Shown here piece by piece: positions 7,673 through 16,342 of a stretch of DNA of 64,000 bases. The DNA comes from Cupriavidus gilardii (GTDB lineage Bacteria > Pseudomonadota > Gammaproteobacteria > Burkholderiales > Burkholderiaceae): positions 310,001 through 374,000 of the forward strand of contig NZ_VZOV01000001.1 of the NCBI RefSeq assembly GCF_008801915.1. The letters run 5' to 3'. Numbering within the stretch: the stretch's first letter is position 1; the number at the start of each line of letters is the position of its first letter. The notes beneath the pieces were generated by a model. That model had not been told where the DNA came from. It was given only the letters and a program-made list of their open reading frames with translations, and made no database searches. A program made the translations under genes and the position numbers.

Positions 7673-9052
7673 ATGAACGTCAAAGCAGTTGGCATCTTCA
7701 TCGGCAAGGTCCGGGCTGGAGTGCTGTTCCAGTACGCGCTGCGCGATTCTCAGGTCGTCAATCGCTTCGTGGCAGACGACGCCTTTGCCACCATGCGGGA
7801 TGCGCCAGTCGTATCCCTGTCGATGCTGGCTCCCAACCGCGAAGCCCAGCGAGCGCTGTGGGCGGACGTCGGCTCGACGTTGTTCAACGGACGCTTCAGC
7901 CCTGCCAATGGCTGGCTGCTGCCGGCCTTCTTCCAGAACATGCTGCCCGAAGGCGTCTTCCGTGATCACGTTGCCGCGCAACGCGGCTGCGATCCGAAGG
8001 ATCACTTCGAAATGCTGGCCGCCTGCGGCAAAGACCTGCCAGGCAACGTCAATGCGAGCCCGCTGGAGTTGACGCGCGACGAGCTTGCGCACTATGTCAC
8101 GCAGGACGCCGACTCGCTGGAGATGTCGGTGACCGCCGAGCCCATGGACGACGGCGTGTCGCTGTCTGGCGTCCAGCCCAAGGTCGGCGTGATCCGGCAG
8201 GGTGGGCGATATGTGGGCCGCACCAAGATGCAGGACACCCACATCATTGCCAAGCTGCCGGTCGTGGGGCAGCCGCTATTGCCCGAGCTGGAGGAACTGT
8301 CGCTGCGTCTTGCCGGCGCAGCCGGGGTCAACGTTACCGAAGCCCACCTTGCCCCGCTGGAGGAGTTGGCCGTCGAGCATGGATATGATCTGGGCGATGC
8401 CGACGGCCGCACCAACTTCCTTGCCGTGATCCGCTATGACCGAACGCCGCAGGGGCGAATCCATTGCGAAGACTTCGCGCAGATTCTCGAAGTCATGCCC
8501 GAGCAGAAGTACCTCGGCGCAAGCTATCTCGATGTCGCCGGCGTGATGATGGAATTCCCGTCGCTAGGAGAGCCAGCCGTGCATGAACTGCTTCGCCGCA
8601 TCGTCGTCAACGAGATGCTGGGCAACCCTGACATGCACCTGAAGAACATCGGGATCTACTATCCGGATGGCCGCACGCCCGAACTGCCGCCAGCCTATGA
8701 CATCGTCGCCTACTCCGCGTACAACCGCCGTACCGGGCATGCGCTGCACATCCTGCCTCCCGCGCTGAACGAGAAACCCCGCATGTCGGTCACCGACGCG
8801 CGGCAAGGCAAGGCGGCCAAGCTAGGCATTGGCCCGAGCGTTCTCCGGCGCTTCTGCGCGGAGCTTGGCATCCCCGAGAAGCCCGCTGCGGCGGTGATTC
8901 GTCATACCGTTGCAGTCGCAGTGGCTCGCTGGCCGGCCATGATCCGCGATTCGCTGCTGACGGAGCCGCAGAAGGCAAGGCTACTGGAACATTTCCAGGA
9001 CCACCCGCTGGTCCAATCCCTGATGCGGCGGCACGAGCGATCGGAGATTTGA
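7673..9052 (+). CDS. hipA: HipA-type serine/threonine kinase toxin
   Basis: A 459-residue kinase of the HipA family, toxins that phosphorylate aminoacyl-tRNA synthetases or related targets and induce dormancy. An N-terminal HipA_N region (about 10-110) precedes the kinase core. I see the ATP-loop motif S-GVQPK (166-170), the catalytic loop NPDMHLKN with D320, and the metal-binding D343 in AYDIV. All key residues are present, so the toxin should be active. It lies 11 bases after hipB in the same operon and is presumably repressed by HipB on the palindromic operator. The target in this lineage cannot be read from sequence. Confidence 0.92.
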   Translation: MNVKAVGIFIGKVRAGVLFQYALRDSQVVNRFVADDAFATMRDAPVVSLSMLAPNREAQRALWADVGSTLFNGRFSPANGWLLPAFFQNMLPEGVFRDHVAAQRGCDPKDHFEMLAACGKDLPGNVNASPLELTRDELAHYVTQDADSLEMSVTAEPMDDGVSLSGVQPKVGVIRQGGRYVGRTKMQDTHIIAKLPVVGQPLLPELEELSLRLAGAAGVNVTEAHLAPLEELAVEHGYDLGDADGRTNFLAVIRYDRTPQGRIHCEDFAQILEVMPEQKYLGASYLDVAGVMMEFPSLGEPAVHELLRRIVVNEMLGNPDMHLKNIGIYYPDGRTPELPPAYDIVAYSAYNRRTGHALHILPPALNEKPRMSVTDARQGKAAKLGIGPSVLRRFCAELGIPEKPAAAVIRHTVAVAVARWPAMIRDSLLTEPQKARLLEHFQDHPLVQSLMRRHERSEI

Positions 9053-9087
9053 CTGCCCGAGCCTGCCGCCGCCGGCATGCCTTGGAC

Positions 9088-9843
9088 TCAAACCGCGGTA
9101 TGCCCCCCATCGGCCATCACCAGCGCGCCGGTCACGAAGCTCGCCTTGTCGGACGCCAGGAAGGCGATCACCTCGGCAATCTCCTCCGGTTGTGCGGCGC
9201 GGCCCAGCAGGTTGTTCTTGCCGTGTTCGGCGAGGAACTCGCGGCCGTTCGGCATCTGGTCATCGAGAATGCCGGTCACGATGTCGCCCGGCCCCACCGC
9301 GTTGACGCGGATGCCGTGCTGGCCGTTTTCGGCCGCCAGCACACGCGTCAGCTGCGCCACCGCGCCCTTGGAGGCGGCATAGGCGCCGATGGTCGGCAGC
9401 GCGACCACGCAGGCGTAGGAGCCGACGTTGACGATGGCGCCGCGCCTGGCGGGCACCATCGCGCGCAGCGCTTCGCGGGCGTGCAGGAACATGCCGCGCG
9501 CGTTGATCGCAAGGATCTGGTCCCATTCGTCGACGGTCATCTCGGCGACCGTGCGGTTGATGATCCGGGCCGCGTTGTTGACCAGGATGTCGAGCCGGCC
9601 GAAGCGCGCGATTGCCGTATCGACGGCGGCGCGGGCGGTGGCTTCCTGCGACACGTCGCCGGTGATGGCGACGATCTCGCCGTCGATCTCCAGTTCCGCA
9701 ACGGTGTCCTTGATGTCCTCGGCCACCACGCGGGCGCCGCGGCGATGGAGCAGTTCCACGGTCGCGCGTCCGACCCCGCCGGCCGCGCCGGTCACGATGG
9801 CGACCCGGCCTTCGAGGTCGCGCTGGCTTTGCTGTGCATTCAT
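9088..9843 (-). CDS. Short-chain dehydrogenase/reductase (SDR)
   Basis: A 251-residue classical SDR. It has the cofactor motif TGAAGGVG (TGxxxGxG) near residue 20, an acidic residue at the end of the second strand (VVAEDIKD) suggesting NAD(H), NNAA near residue 90, and the catalytic S-Y-K set (VGSYAC… with YAASK). The C-terminus has the NAVGPGDIVTG segment and ends GALVMADGGHTAV, as in FabG-like sugar or alcohol dehydrogenases. ATG 9843 was chosen over a longer open frame because the core starts just after it. It lies downstream of the AraC regulator in the same direction with a 197-base gap. Substrate unknown. Confidence 0.9.
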   Translation of the reverse strand: MNAQQSQRDLEGRVAIVTGAAGGVGRATVELLHRRGARVVAEDIKDTVAELEIDGEIVAITGDVSQEATARAAVDTAIARFGRLDILVNNAARIINRTVAEMTVDEWDQILAINARGMFLHAREALRAMVPARRGAIVNVGSYACVVALPTIGAYAASKGAVAQLTRVLAAENGQHGIRVNAVGPGDIVTGILDDQMPNGREFLAEHGKNNLLGRAAQPEEIAEVIAFLASDKASFVTGALVMADGGHTAV

Positions 9844-10040
9844 TGATCTGAACTCCGTACAGTAAAAGAGGAAGGGCCGCGATGGCGACGTTTGACCGTC
9901 GATGCCATCGCTTGCCATCACTGTACGAAGTGCGGGCGCGCAAGCCCATGCCGGATCCTATGGCGGGCTTGCCCGATTCTCTGCAGGACTTCCGTGGTCG
10001 ACTTCCCCGGCGCAGGACCGGCGCAGGACCCGCGCCGCGC

Positions 10041-11045
10041 TCAAGCGGCGCGTGCCCAATCCACCCGTGTGCGCAGCGCCATCGCTTCCTTCATCATGCG
10101 TGCCTCGTCGATCGGGCTGCGGCCGAAAAACCGCTTGAATTCCCGGCTGAACTGCGACGGACTTTCATAGCCGACCTGGCTGGCCGCGACCGACGCATTG
10201 ATGCCCTGCTGGATCATCAGCATGCGGGCCTTGTGCAACCGCGTGGCCTTGATGTACTGCAGCGGCGAGGTGCCGGTGACCGACTTGAACGCCGCGTGGA
10301 AGGCCGCCACGCTCATCGCCGACGCGCTGGCCAGCGTGTCGACCGACAGCGGCTGATCGTAGCCGGCGTGGATCATGCGCAGCGCCTTGCCGATGCGGCC
10401 GAAGTTGCTCTGGTAGGCGAGCGACGCGCGCAGGGCCTGGCCCTGCGGGCCGCACAGCACGCGGAAATAGATCTCGCGCAGGATGGCCGGGCCCAGCACC
10501 GCCGCCTCCATGTCGGAGGTCAGCGCGTCGAGCAGGCGTACCACGGCGTCGCCCAGCCTGTCGTCGAGCGGGGTCGACTGGATGCCCGATACCTCGGCGG
10601 GCCTCGCGTCCGCGTCCCCGGAGGCCGATGCCGATGCCGGCGGCGGCACCGACAGCGCCAGCTCGGCCAGCACGCCGAGGTCCACGCGGATCGAGATCGC
10701 CAGCATCGGCTCGTCGGGCGAGGCCTCGGTCTGCGACTCGAACGGGATCGGCAGCGACAGCACCAGGAAATGCTGGGCGTCGTAGACGAACTCGCGTCCC
10801 GCGAAGAAACCGCGCTTGCGCCCGCTGCACAGCACGATGATGCAGGGGTCGTACAGCACCGGTGTGCGCGGCAGCGGGCCGTTGGCGCGCAGGAACTTGA
10901 CCGCGTCGAGCGCGGACATCGTGTATCCCTCGGCCGGCGCGAGGCGGCCGATCAGTGCCGCCATCCGTTCTTCGCGCTGGCGGCGGGACTGCTCGGGCCC
11001 GGATGGTTGTGGCGGCGTTGGCATCGAAGCGGCGGTGACGGTCAT
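10041..11045 (-). CDS. AraC-family transcriptional regulator
   Basis: A 334-residue AraC regulator. The N-terminal cupin-like AraC_N domain spans about 35-185 (VLYDPCIIVLCSGRKRGFFAGREFVYDAQHFLVLSLPIPFE type strands), and the C-terminal double helix-turn-helix spans about 235-325 (LSVDTLASASAMSVAAFHAAFKSVTGTSPLQYIKATRLHKARMLM, then ASQVGYESPSQFSREFKRFFG). ATG 11045 is taken; ATG 11066 is an alternative and neither has a clear Shine-Dalgarno. It is divergent from the SDR gene at 11254, and AraC_N regulators commonly activate the adjacent dehydrogenase, so that gene is its likely target. Confidence 0.9.
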   Translation of the reverse strand: MTVTAASMPTPPQPSGPEQSRRQREERMAALIGRLAPAEGYTMSALDAVKFLRANGPLPRTPVLYDPCIIVLCSGRKRGFFAGREFVYDAQHFLVLSLPIPFESQTEASPDEPMLAISIRVDLGVLAELALSVPPPASASASGDADARPAEVSGIQSTPLDDRLGDAVVRLLDALTSDMEAAVLGPAILREIYFRVLCGPQGQALRASLAYQSNFGRIGKALRMIHAGYDQPLSVDTLASASAMSVAAFHAAFKSVTGTSPLQYIKATRLHKARMLMIQQGINASVAASQVGYESPSQFSREFKRFFGRSPIDEARMMKEAMALRTRVDWARAA

Positions 11046-11253
11046 GGTCGGCGGGGACGATGGCATGGAGGCGTACAGGGGACACCGGGATGCGCGCCAG
11101 TGTAGCGCGCGCTCGCCCGGCGGCGGCCGTGCGGGGCCGCAGGGCCGGGCCGCTTTGGAGAATCAGGCAAGCGCTCCCGAGTTTTGATCTAACGGGCGCC
11201 GGGGCCCGCTGCCTACCATGGCAGCCATTCACCCCAACCTGAAGGAGTTCCGC

Positions 11254-12099
11254 ATGAGCAAGACCTGGCTGATCACCGGCGCGGCGCGTGGCATCGGCGC
11301 CTGCATCGCCAAGGCGGCGCTGGCCGCCGGCGACCATGTCGTCGCGACGGGACGCGATCCGCGGCGCATCGAGCAGGCGCTGCCGGAGCATGGCGAGCGC
11401 CTGCTGGCATTGCGGCTCGATGTCACCGAACCCGCGCAGGCGCGCGATGCGGTCGACCGCGCCGTGGCGACATTCGGGCGCATCGACGTGCTCGTCAATA
11501 ACGCCGGTTATGGCCAGCTCGGCATGTTCGAGGAGAACAGTGCCGACGAGGTCGTGCGGCAGTTCGATACCAATGTCCATGGCACGCTGCACGTCACGCG
11601 CGCGGTGCTGCCGGTAATGCGGCGCCAGCGCGCCGGCCGCATCTTCAATCTGTCGTCGATCGGCGGCATGGTCGGCTTCGAAGGCGCGTCGATCTATTGC
11701 GCAGCCAAGTTCGCGGTGGAGGGCTTCTCCGAGTCGCTGGCGCTGGAGGTGGCGCGTTTCGGCATCCAGGTCACCATCGTGCAACCGGGATTTTTCCGCA
11801 CCGATTTCCTCGATGGCTCGTCGGTACGTTATGGCGCCGAGGCGATTCCCGACTATGCGTCGGCATCGGCGGCGCTGCGCGGCGGCTACGACGACTACAG
11901 CCACCGGCAGCCGGGCGACCCCGACAAGCTGGCGCGGGCCATCGTCGAACTGGCCGGCGTGCCGCAGGCGCCGTTGCGCTTTGCGGCCGGTACCGATGCA
12001 TTGGGCTATATCGGCGGCAAACTGGACGCGGCGCGCGCCGAACTCGAGCAATGGAAGGCGCTGTCGGCTTCGACCGACCATGCGGCCCAGGCGGCGTAG
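11254..12099 (+). CDS. Short-chain dehydrogenase/reductase (SDR)
   Basis: A 281-residue classical SDR with N-terminal WLITGAARGIG, the NNAGYGQ motif near residue 87, and the catalytic Ser-Tyr-Lys in NLSSIGG and IYCAAKFAVEG. The VQPGFFRTDFLD segment is typical of the retinol dehydrogenase-like oxidoreductases often found beside AraC regulators. GAAGGAG precedes ATG 11254. It is divergent from the AraC gene. The same fold and near-identical landmarks recur in the gene at 37686, so the two are probably paralogues. Substrate is not predictable. Confidence 0.9.
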   Translation: MSKTWLITGAARGIGACIAKAALAAGDHVVATGRDPRRIEQALPEHGERLLALRLDVTEPAQARDAVDRAVATFGRIDVLVNNAGYGQLGMFEENSADEVVRQFDTNVHGTLHVTRAVLPVMRRQRAGRIFNLSSIGGMVGFEGASIYCAAKFAVEGFSESLALEVARFGIQVTIVQPGFFRTDFLDGSSVRYGAEAIPDYASASAALRGGYDDYSHRQPGDPDKLARAIVELAGVPQAPLRFAAGTDALGYIGGKLDAARAELEQWKALSASTDHAAQAA

Positions 12100-12196
12100 C
12101 CCTGTTTGGTGACGTGGCTCTGCCGCGTCGTTGACGCGCCATCGCCAACGCACCGCCCGCGGCCGTGCGGCCCCGGGCGCCGGGCACGAACGAACG

Positions 12197-12236
12197 CCCC
12201 TCTCCCGCGAGCAGGAGAGGGGCCGAGGAGAGGGGG
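12197..12236. repeat. Dispersed palindrome, copy 1 (CCCCTCTCCCGC type)
   Basis: The core CCCCTCTCCCGC-GA-GCAGGAGAGGGG (12197-12222) is an imperfect hairpin followed by a second AGGAGAGGGG. The same element recurs at 29617, 37507 and 37598. It lies between the SDR stop and the end of the convergent lipoprotein gene, so it could also end transcription from either side. Confidence 0.75.
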
Positions 12237-12283
12237 GAAGGGGTGCCGGCGGGACCGCCAGCGTTCGAGGCTTGCTGCGGAAC

Positions 12284-12685
12284 TTACTGCGGTGCGCTCG
12301 CGCCGGTGCGCGTATCGGTGCTGCCGCCCGAGCCCGCGGCTGCGCCGGTGCCCGTGCCCGTGCCGGTCGAGCCGGCGGTGCCGGTGCCGGTGGTGCCGGT
12401 CGCGCCGGTGGTGCCCGATCCGGTGGTGCCGGTCGTCGTGTCGGCCGAGCCCGTGGTGCCCGTGGTGCCGCTCGTGCCGGTGCCGGTCGAACCGGTGGTG
12501 CCGCCGGTGCCCGTGCCGGTGCCCGCGCTGCCGGTGGTGTCGCTCGGGACCGGGCCCATCGGCGCGCTAGCCGCGCTGCTGTCGGTGGTGGCGGCATCGT
12601 CGCCGCCGCGGTTACAGCCGGCCACCAGGCCGCCCAGCATGGCGACGCTCAAGGTTGCAACGGAAATCCAGTTTCGCTTCGTCAT
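12284..12685 (-). CDS. Thr/Gly-rich lipoprotein of unknown function
   Basis: A 133-residue lipoprotein. The signal segment MTKRNWISVATLSVAMLGG leads to a lipobox LVAGC (Cys about residue 24) followed by NRGGDDAA, with no Asp at +2, so outer-membrane retention is expected. The remainder is an extremely low-complexity Gly/Thr/Ser tail built of GTTGTTG- and GTGTG-like units, probably extended and disordered. ATG 12685 has an AGGAG ribosome-binding site; the longer upstream frame is rejected. It is divergent from the dehydrogenase operon at 12823. No functional family is recognised. Confidence 0.75.
   Translation of the reverse strand: MTKRNWISVATLSVAMLGGLVAGCNRGGDDAATTDSSAASAPMGPVPSDTTGSAGTGTGTGGTTGSTGTGTSGTTGTTGSADTTTGTTGSGTTGATGTTGTGTAGSTGTGTGTGAAAGSGGSTDTRTGASAPQ
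12343..12545. repeat. Low-complexity GCCGGTGCC-type tandem array inside lipoprotein gene
   Basis: About 200 bases of imperfect short tandem units (GCCGGTGCC, GTGCCCGTG and relatives, period 3 to 9) encode the Gly/Thr tail of the lipoprotein. Length variation between strains is likely by slippage, and the array stays in frame if changed in multiples of three. Confidence 0.7.
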
Positions 12686-12822
12686 GGTATGGCTCCTATA
12701 GTCGTCCCCCATCGGAGGAAGGCAACGGCCGTACCAGGGCCGCCGAAGCGCCACCTCGCGTGATCCCGGCGTGGCCTTGCCACGCTTCTTGCATCGGGTG
12801 CGGTTTTTCGAGGAGCGCACCG

Positions 12823-13641
12823 ATGACCAAACCCTTCACGCCCATGCGGCGCACGCTTCTGAAAGCCCTCGGGGCCGGATTGCCGGCTGGAGCCGCCGCA
12901 ACGGGACTGGTCGCCGACAGCGCGCTGGCGGCGCCGCCGGGCCCGGCCAGCGCCGCGGCGAACAAAGCCGGTGGTGTGTCCCATTTTTTCAATGCGCGCG
13001 AAAGAATTACCGTGGATGCCATCGTTGCGCGGCTGATCCCGAACGACGAATTGGGACCGGGCGCACGCGAGGCGGGCGTGACCGATTTCCTGGACCGGCA
13101 ACTGGGCGGGGCCTGGGGCAGCGGGGATCATTTCTATCGGCATGGGCCCTTTCAGGCCGGCACACCCGAGCAGGGCTACCAGCTCGCGCTGACGCCGGCG
13201 CAGGCATTTCGCGCGGGTTTGGCCGCGATCGACGAGGTCAGCGCGAAGCAGCATGGCGGCAAATCGTTCGCGCAATTGCAGCCGCGCGAACAGGACGCGT
13301 TGCTGACGGCGCTGGAGAAGGGCGAGATCGACCTGGGCGCGCTGCCCGGCAAGGTCTTCTTCCAGATGCTGCTCGACGGCACCATGGAGGGATTCTTCGG
13401 CGATCCGATCCACGGCGGCAATCGGAACATGGCAGGGTGGAAGCTCGTCGGCTTTCCCGGCGTCTACGCCAGCTATTCGAACGATATCGAGCGCCATGGC
13501 GTGGCCTATATCCGGCCGCCGATGTCGATCGCGATGGCGCGCGCCTCGGGGCACGGCAACATGCACGGGGCTGGCCATGCAAGCCCGCACGGCGCCTCGC
13601 CTGCCAAGGCCGCACCGGCACCGAAGGGAGGGCGGCCATGA
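12823..13641 (+). CDS. Gluconate 2-dehydrogenase subunit 3-like, Tat-exported small subunit
   Basis: A 272-residue protein with a twin-arginine signal (PMRRTLLKALGAG…, cleavage near ALA) and a domain of the gluconate 2-dehydrogenase subunit 3 family (about 50-225: FFNARERITVDAIVARLIPND, FLDRQLGG, and the FFGDPIHGGNRNMAGWKLVGFPG signature). In this family the small subunit is the Tat carrier that escorts the FAD subunit to the periplasm. The C-terminus is a His/Gly/Ala-rich tail with HGNMHGAGHASPHG, a possible metal-binding or linker region. AGGAG lies seven bases before ATG 12823. Its stop overlaps the next start. Confidence 0.92.
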   Translation: MTKPFTPMRRTLLKALGAGLPAGAAATGLVADSALAAPPGPASAAANKAGGVSHFFNARERITVDAIVARLIPNDELGPGAREAGVTDFLDRQLGGAWGSGDHFYRHGPFQAGTPEQGYQLALTPAQAFRAGLAAIDEVSAKQHGGKSFAQLQPREQDALLTALEKGEIDLGALPGKVFFQMLLDGTMEGFFGDPIHGGNRNMAGWKLVGFPGVYASYSNDIERHGVAYIRPPMSIAMARASGHGNMHGAGHASPHGASPAKAAPAPKGGRP

Positions 13642-15407
13642 GCAAGACCCTCGAACGTGTCGATGCGGTGATCGTCGGCGGCGGCTGGACCGGCTCGATC
13701 ATCGGCAAGGAACTGGCCGCGGCGGGGCAGCGCGTGGTGATGCTCGAACGCGGCGAGCCGCGCTGGCCCTCGCCCGACTTCCAGGCCCCGACGGTCCATG
13801 ACGAGCTGCGCTATACGCGGCGGCACGCGCTGCATCAGAACACCGCGACGGAGACCTTCACCTTCCGCAACGACACCAGCCAGACCGCCTTGCCGATGCG
13901 GCGCTGGCAGTTCGCCTACCCCGGCACACATCTGGGCGGCTCGGGCAATCACTGGTCGGGCGCCTACTATCGCTTCGATCCGACCGACTTCAAGCTGCGC
14001 AGCCACTACGAGCGCCGCTACGGCAAGGGCATCTTCGCGGCCGACCTGACCGCGCAGGACTGGCCGCTGACCTACGACGAGCTCGAGCCCTACTACGACC
14101 GCTTCGACTATCTGATCGGGGCCTCGGGCTTCGCCGGCAATCTGAAGGGCAAGATCCAGCCCGGCGGCAATCCGTTCGAGCCGTGGCGCTCGCGGCCGTA
14201 TCCGAATCCGCCGATGAAGGTCGCGCACGCCTCGGCGCTGTTCGGCGAGGCCGCCGCCAGGCTCGGCTATCACCCCTACATCCAGCCGTCGGCGCTGTCG
14301 ACGCGGCCCTATACCAATACCGAAGGGCTGCCGATGAGCGCCTGCGTCTACTGCGGCTTCTGCTCGAACTTCGGCTGCGAGCATTTCGCCAAGGCTTCGC
14401 CGCAGGTCTGCATCCTGCCGGCGGCGATGAAGCTCGATACCTTCGCGCTGCGCACCGGTGCGCAGGTGCTGCGCGTCGAGCTCGACAAGGACCGCAAGCT
14501 CGCGCGCGGCGTCACCTATGTCGATGGCAGCGGGCAGCAGTTCTTCCAGCCGGCCGACATGGTGTTCCTGTGCGCGTTCAGCGTGCACAACGTGCGGCTG
14601 CTGTTGCTGTCGGGCATCGGCAAGCCTTACGACCCGGCCACCGGCCAGGGCGTGGTCGGGCGCAACTACACGCACCAGACCACGTCCGGCGTCAATCTGT
14701 TCTTCGACGAGAAGACCCACATCAACCCGTTCATGGGCGCGGGCGCGGCGGCGGTGACGATCGACGATTTCAGCGCCGACAACTTCGATCACGGACCCCT
14801 GGGCTTCGTCGGCGGCGGCTATATCCAGATCCAGGTGGTCAGCGGCGCGCCGATCGGCTACCACCCGACGCCCAGGGGCACGCCGGCCTGGGGCAGCGAA
14901 TGGAAGAAGGCGGTGCGCCGCTACTACAACCATTCGGCGTCGATCACGATCACCGGCTCGGCGATGCCGACGCGCGGCGGCTACCTGTCGCTCGATCCGA
15001 CCTATCGCGATGCCTGGGGCCAACCGCTGCTGCGCATCACCTACGATCTGCCGGACAACGACATCAAGCTGTCGGCCTTCCTGACCGAGAAGGGCGACCG
15101 GATCGGCAAGGCGATGCGCGGGGTGGTCGCCACCGAGCCTGGCCCGCGCAAGCGGCCGTTTACCGCGACCAGCTATCAGTCGACGCACCTGAACGGCGGC
15201 GCGGCGATGGGCAGCGATCCCTCCAACAGCGTGGTCAACCGCTTCGGCCAATGCTGGGACGTGCCCAATGTGTTCGTCACCGGGGCCTGCCTGTTTCCGC
15301 AGAACTCGAACTTCAATCCGACCGGCACGGTCGGCGCCACCGCGTACTGGATCGTCGACGCGGTCAAGCGCGACTATGTCAAGGCGCCAGGGAAGCTGAT
15401 CGCATGA
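13638..15407 (+). CDS. GMC-type FAD oxidoreductase, large catalytic subunit
   Basis: A 589-residue flavoprotein of the gluconate/sorbitol/FAD-glucose dehydrogenase group. The N-terminal FAD motif is VIVGGGWTG (about 11-19) and the C-terminal GMC region has STHLNGGAAMG and the NSNFNPTGTVGATAYWIVDAVK end. Four closely spaced cysteines (C236, C239, C242, C247 in the CVYCGFCSNFGC stretch) match the position of the iron-sulfur or electron-relay Cys cluster of FAD-dependent glucose dehydrogenases. It has no signal of its own and would be exported with the Tat-tagged small subunit. It overlaps both neighbours (ATGA type), giving a tight three-gene operon. The sugar or polyol substrate is unknown. 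Confidence 0.92.
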   Translation: MSKTLERVDAVIVGGGWTGSIIGKELAAAGQRVVMLERGEPRWPSPDFQAPTVHDELRYTRRHALHQNTATETFTFRNDTSQTALPMRRWQFAYPGTHLGGSGNHWSGAYYRFDPTDFKLRSHYERRYGKGIFAADLTAQDWPLTYDELEPYYDRFDYLIGASGFAGNLKGKIQPGGNPFEPWRSRPYPNPPMKVAHASALFGEAAARLGYHPYIQPSALSTRPYTNTEGLPMSACVYCGFCSNFGCEHFAKASPQVCILPAAMKLDTFALRTGAQVLRVELDKDRKLARGVTYVDGSGQQFFQPADMVFLCAFSVHNVRLLLLSGIGKPYDPATGQGVVGRNYTHQTTSGVNLFFDEKTHINPFMGAGAAAVTIDDFSADNFDHGPLGFVGGGYIQIQVVSGAPIGYHPTPRGTPAWGSEWKKAVRRYYNHSASITITGSAMPTRGGYLSLDPTYRDAWGQPLLRITYDLPDNDIKLSAFLTEKGDRIGKAMRGVVATEPGPRKRPFTATSYQSTHLNGGAAMGSDPSNSVVNRFGQCWDVPNVFVTGACLFPQNSNFNPTGTVGATAYWIVDAVKRDYVKAPGKLIA

Positions 15408-16300
15408 ACACGCCGAACGAAGTGGAAGCCGGGCGCAATCGCGCGACCTGGTGGGTCGGTGCCCTGGTGCTCGGCATCGGCGCCTTTCCGCTGTATGCGC
15501 TGCTGTTCCAGGTCTGGCCCGACCTGTTCGCGCCGGAGCCTGGGCCGCGCCAGGCCGCCTCGGCCGGTGGAGCGGGGCAGGCCCCGGCACCCGCTGCGGC
15601 GTCGGCACCCGTGGCCGCAGCCAGCGAGGCGGTGGTGCGGCGCGCGACGGATTTCCTGCCGAAGGAACCGGCGTGGTCGCAGGCGTTGCGGGCGTCCGGA
15701 CAGGAAGCCGACAAGCGCGGCGCGACGATCGCCGCCAGCGGCAATGGCGCGGGAGCGGTGGCCTGCGTGTCGTGCCACGCGGCGGGCGGAACGCCCGGAG
15801 CCGCGGGGGCCGCGGTGCCCGCCGGCGCCTTTCCGTCGCTGGTCGGCATGCCCGCCGAATATCTGGCCAAGCAGCTGTTCGATTATCGCGACGGCCGTCG
15901 GGTCGATCCGGTGATGGCGCCGATCGCCAAGGCGCTCAAGGACGACGAGGTTGCCGCGGTGGCCCGCTACTACGCGAGCCAGCCGGCGCCGTCGTCGACG
16001 CTGGCCGGCGATGGCAAATCCGGCCAGTCGGCCGCGCTGACGTTGCACGCGGCCGGCGACAACGGCCGGGCCCTGCCGGCCTGCGCCAACTGCCATGGCG
16101 TCGAGGGCGAGGGGCAGGGATTCCTGTTGCCGCGGCTGACCGGGCAGCCGGCCGACTATCTGGCCAGGCAGCTCGATGCCTTCCGCACCGGCAGCCGCCA
16201 CAACGACGACGATGGCGCGATGCGCGGCATCGCACAGCGGCTGGGCGAGGCGGATGCGCGCGCGCTGGCGAGCTTCTACGCGCAGGGTGGGGCGCGCTAA
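15404..16300 (+). CDS. Membrane-anchored dihaem cytochrome c
   Basis: A 298-residue cytochrome. One N-terminal membrane segment (WWVGALVLGIGAFPLYALLF, about 15-35) anchors it, then an Ala/Pro-rich linker leads to two class I cytochrome c domains with haem motifs CVSCH (121-125) and CANCH (227-231). Methionines as sixth ligands are available in each domain (GMPAEY, VMAPIA, GAMRGIA). Gluconate dehydrogenase-type complexes usually have a three-haem cytochrome subunit; this one has two and resembles a c4-type. It would pass electrons from the FAD subunit to the respiratory chain. It overlaps the FAD gene by four bases. Confidence 0.92.
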   Translation: MNTPNEVEAGRNRATWWVGALVLGIGAFPLYALLFQVWPDLFAPEPGPRQAASAGGAGQAPAPAAASAPVAAASEAVVRRATDFLPKEPAWSQALRASGQEADKRGATIAASGNGAGAVACVSCHAAGGTPGAAGAAVPAGAFPSLVGMPAEYLAKQLFDYRDGRRVDPVMAPIAKALKDDEVAAVARYYASQPAPSSTLAGDGKSGQSAALTLHAAGDNGRALPACANCHGVEGEGQGFLLPRLTGQPADYLARQLDAFRTGSRHNDDDGAMRGIAQRLGEADARALASFYAQGGAR

Positions 16301-16342
16301 CGATGCGGCGGCGATGCGCCGGCGTCGAGCAGGGCGGCGCGC

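Noticed and set aside
10165-12597. 810-residue reverse open frame over the AraC and SDR genes
   Set aside because: It crosses two well-supported genes in the wrong frame and is dominated by Arg/Ala/Pro.
13506-15608. 700-residue open frame opposite the FAD dehydrogenase
   Set aside because: Composition is the typical Arg/Ala/Gly-rich shadow of high-GC coding DNA; the opposite frame has clear GMC motifs.
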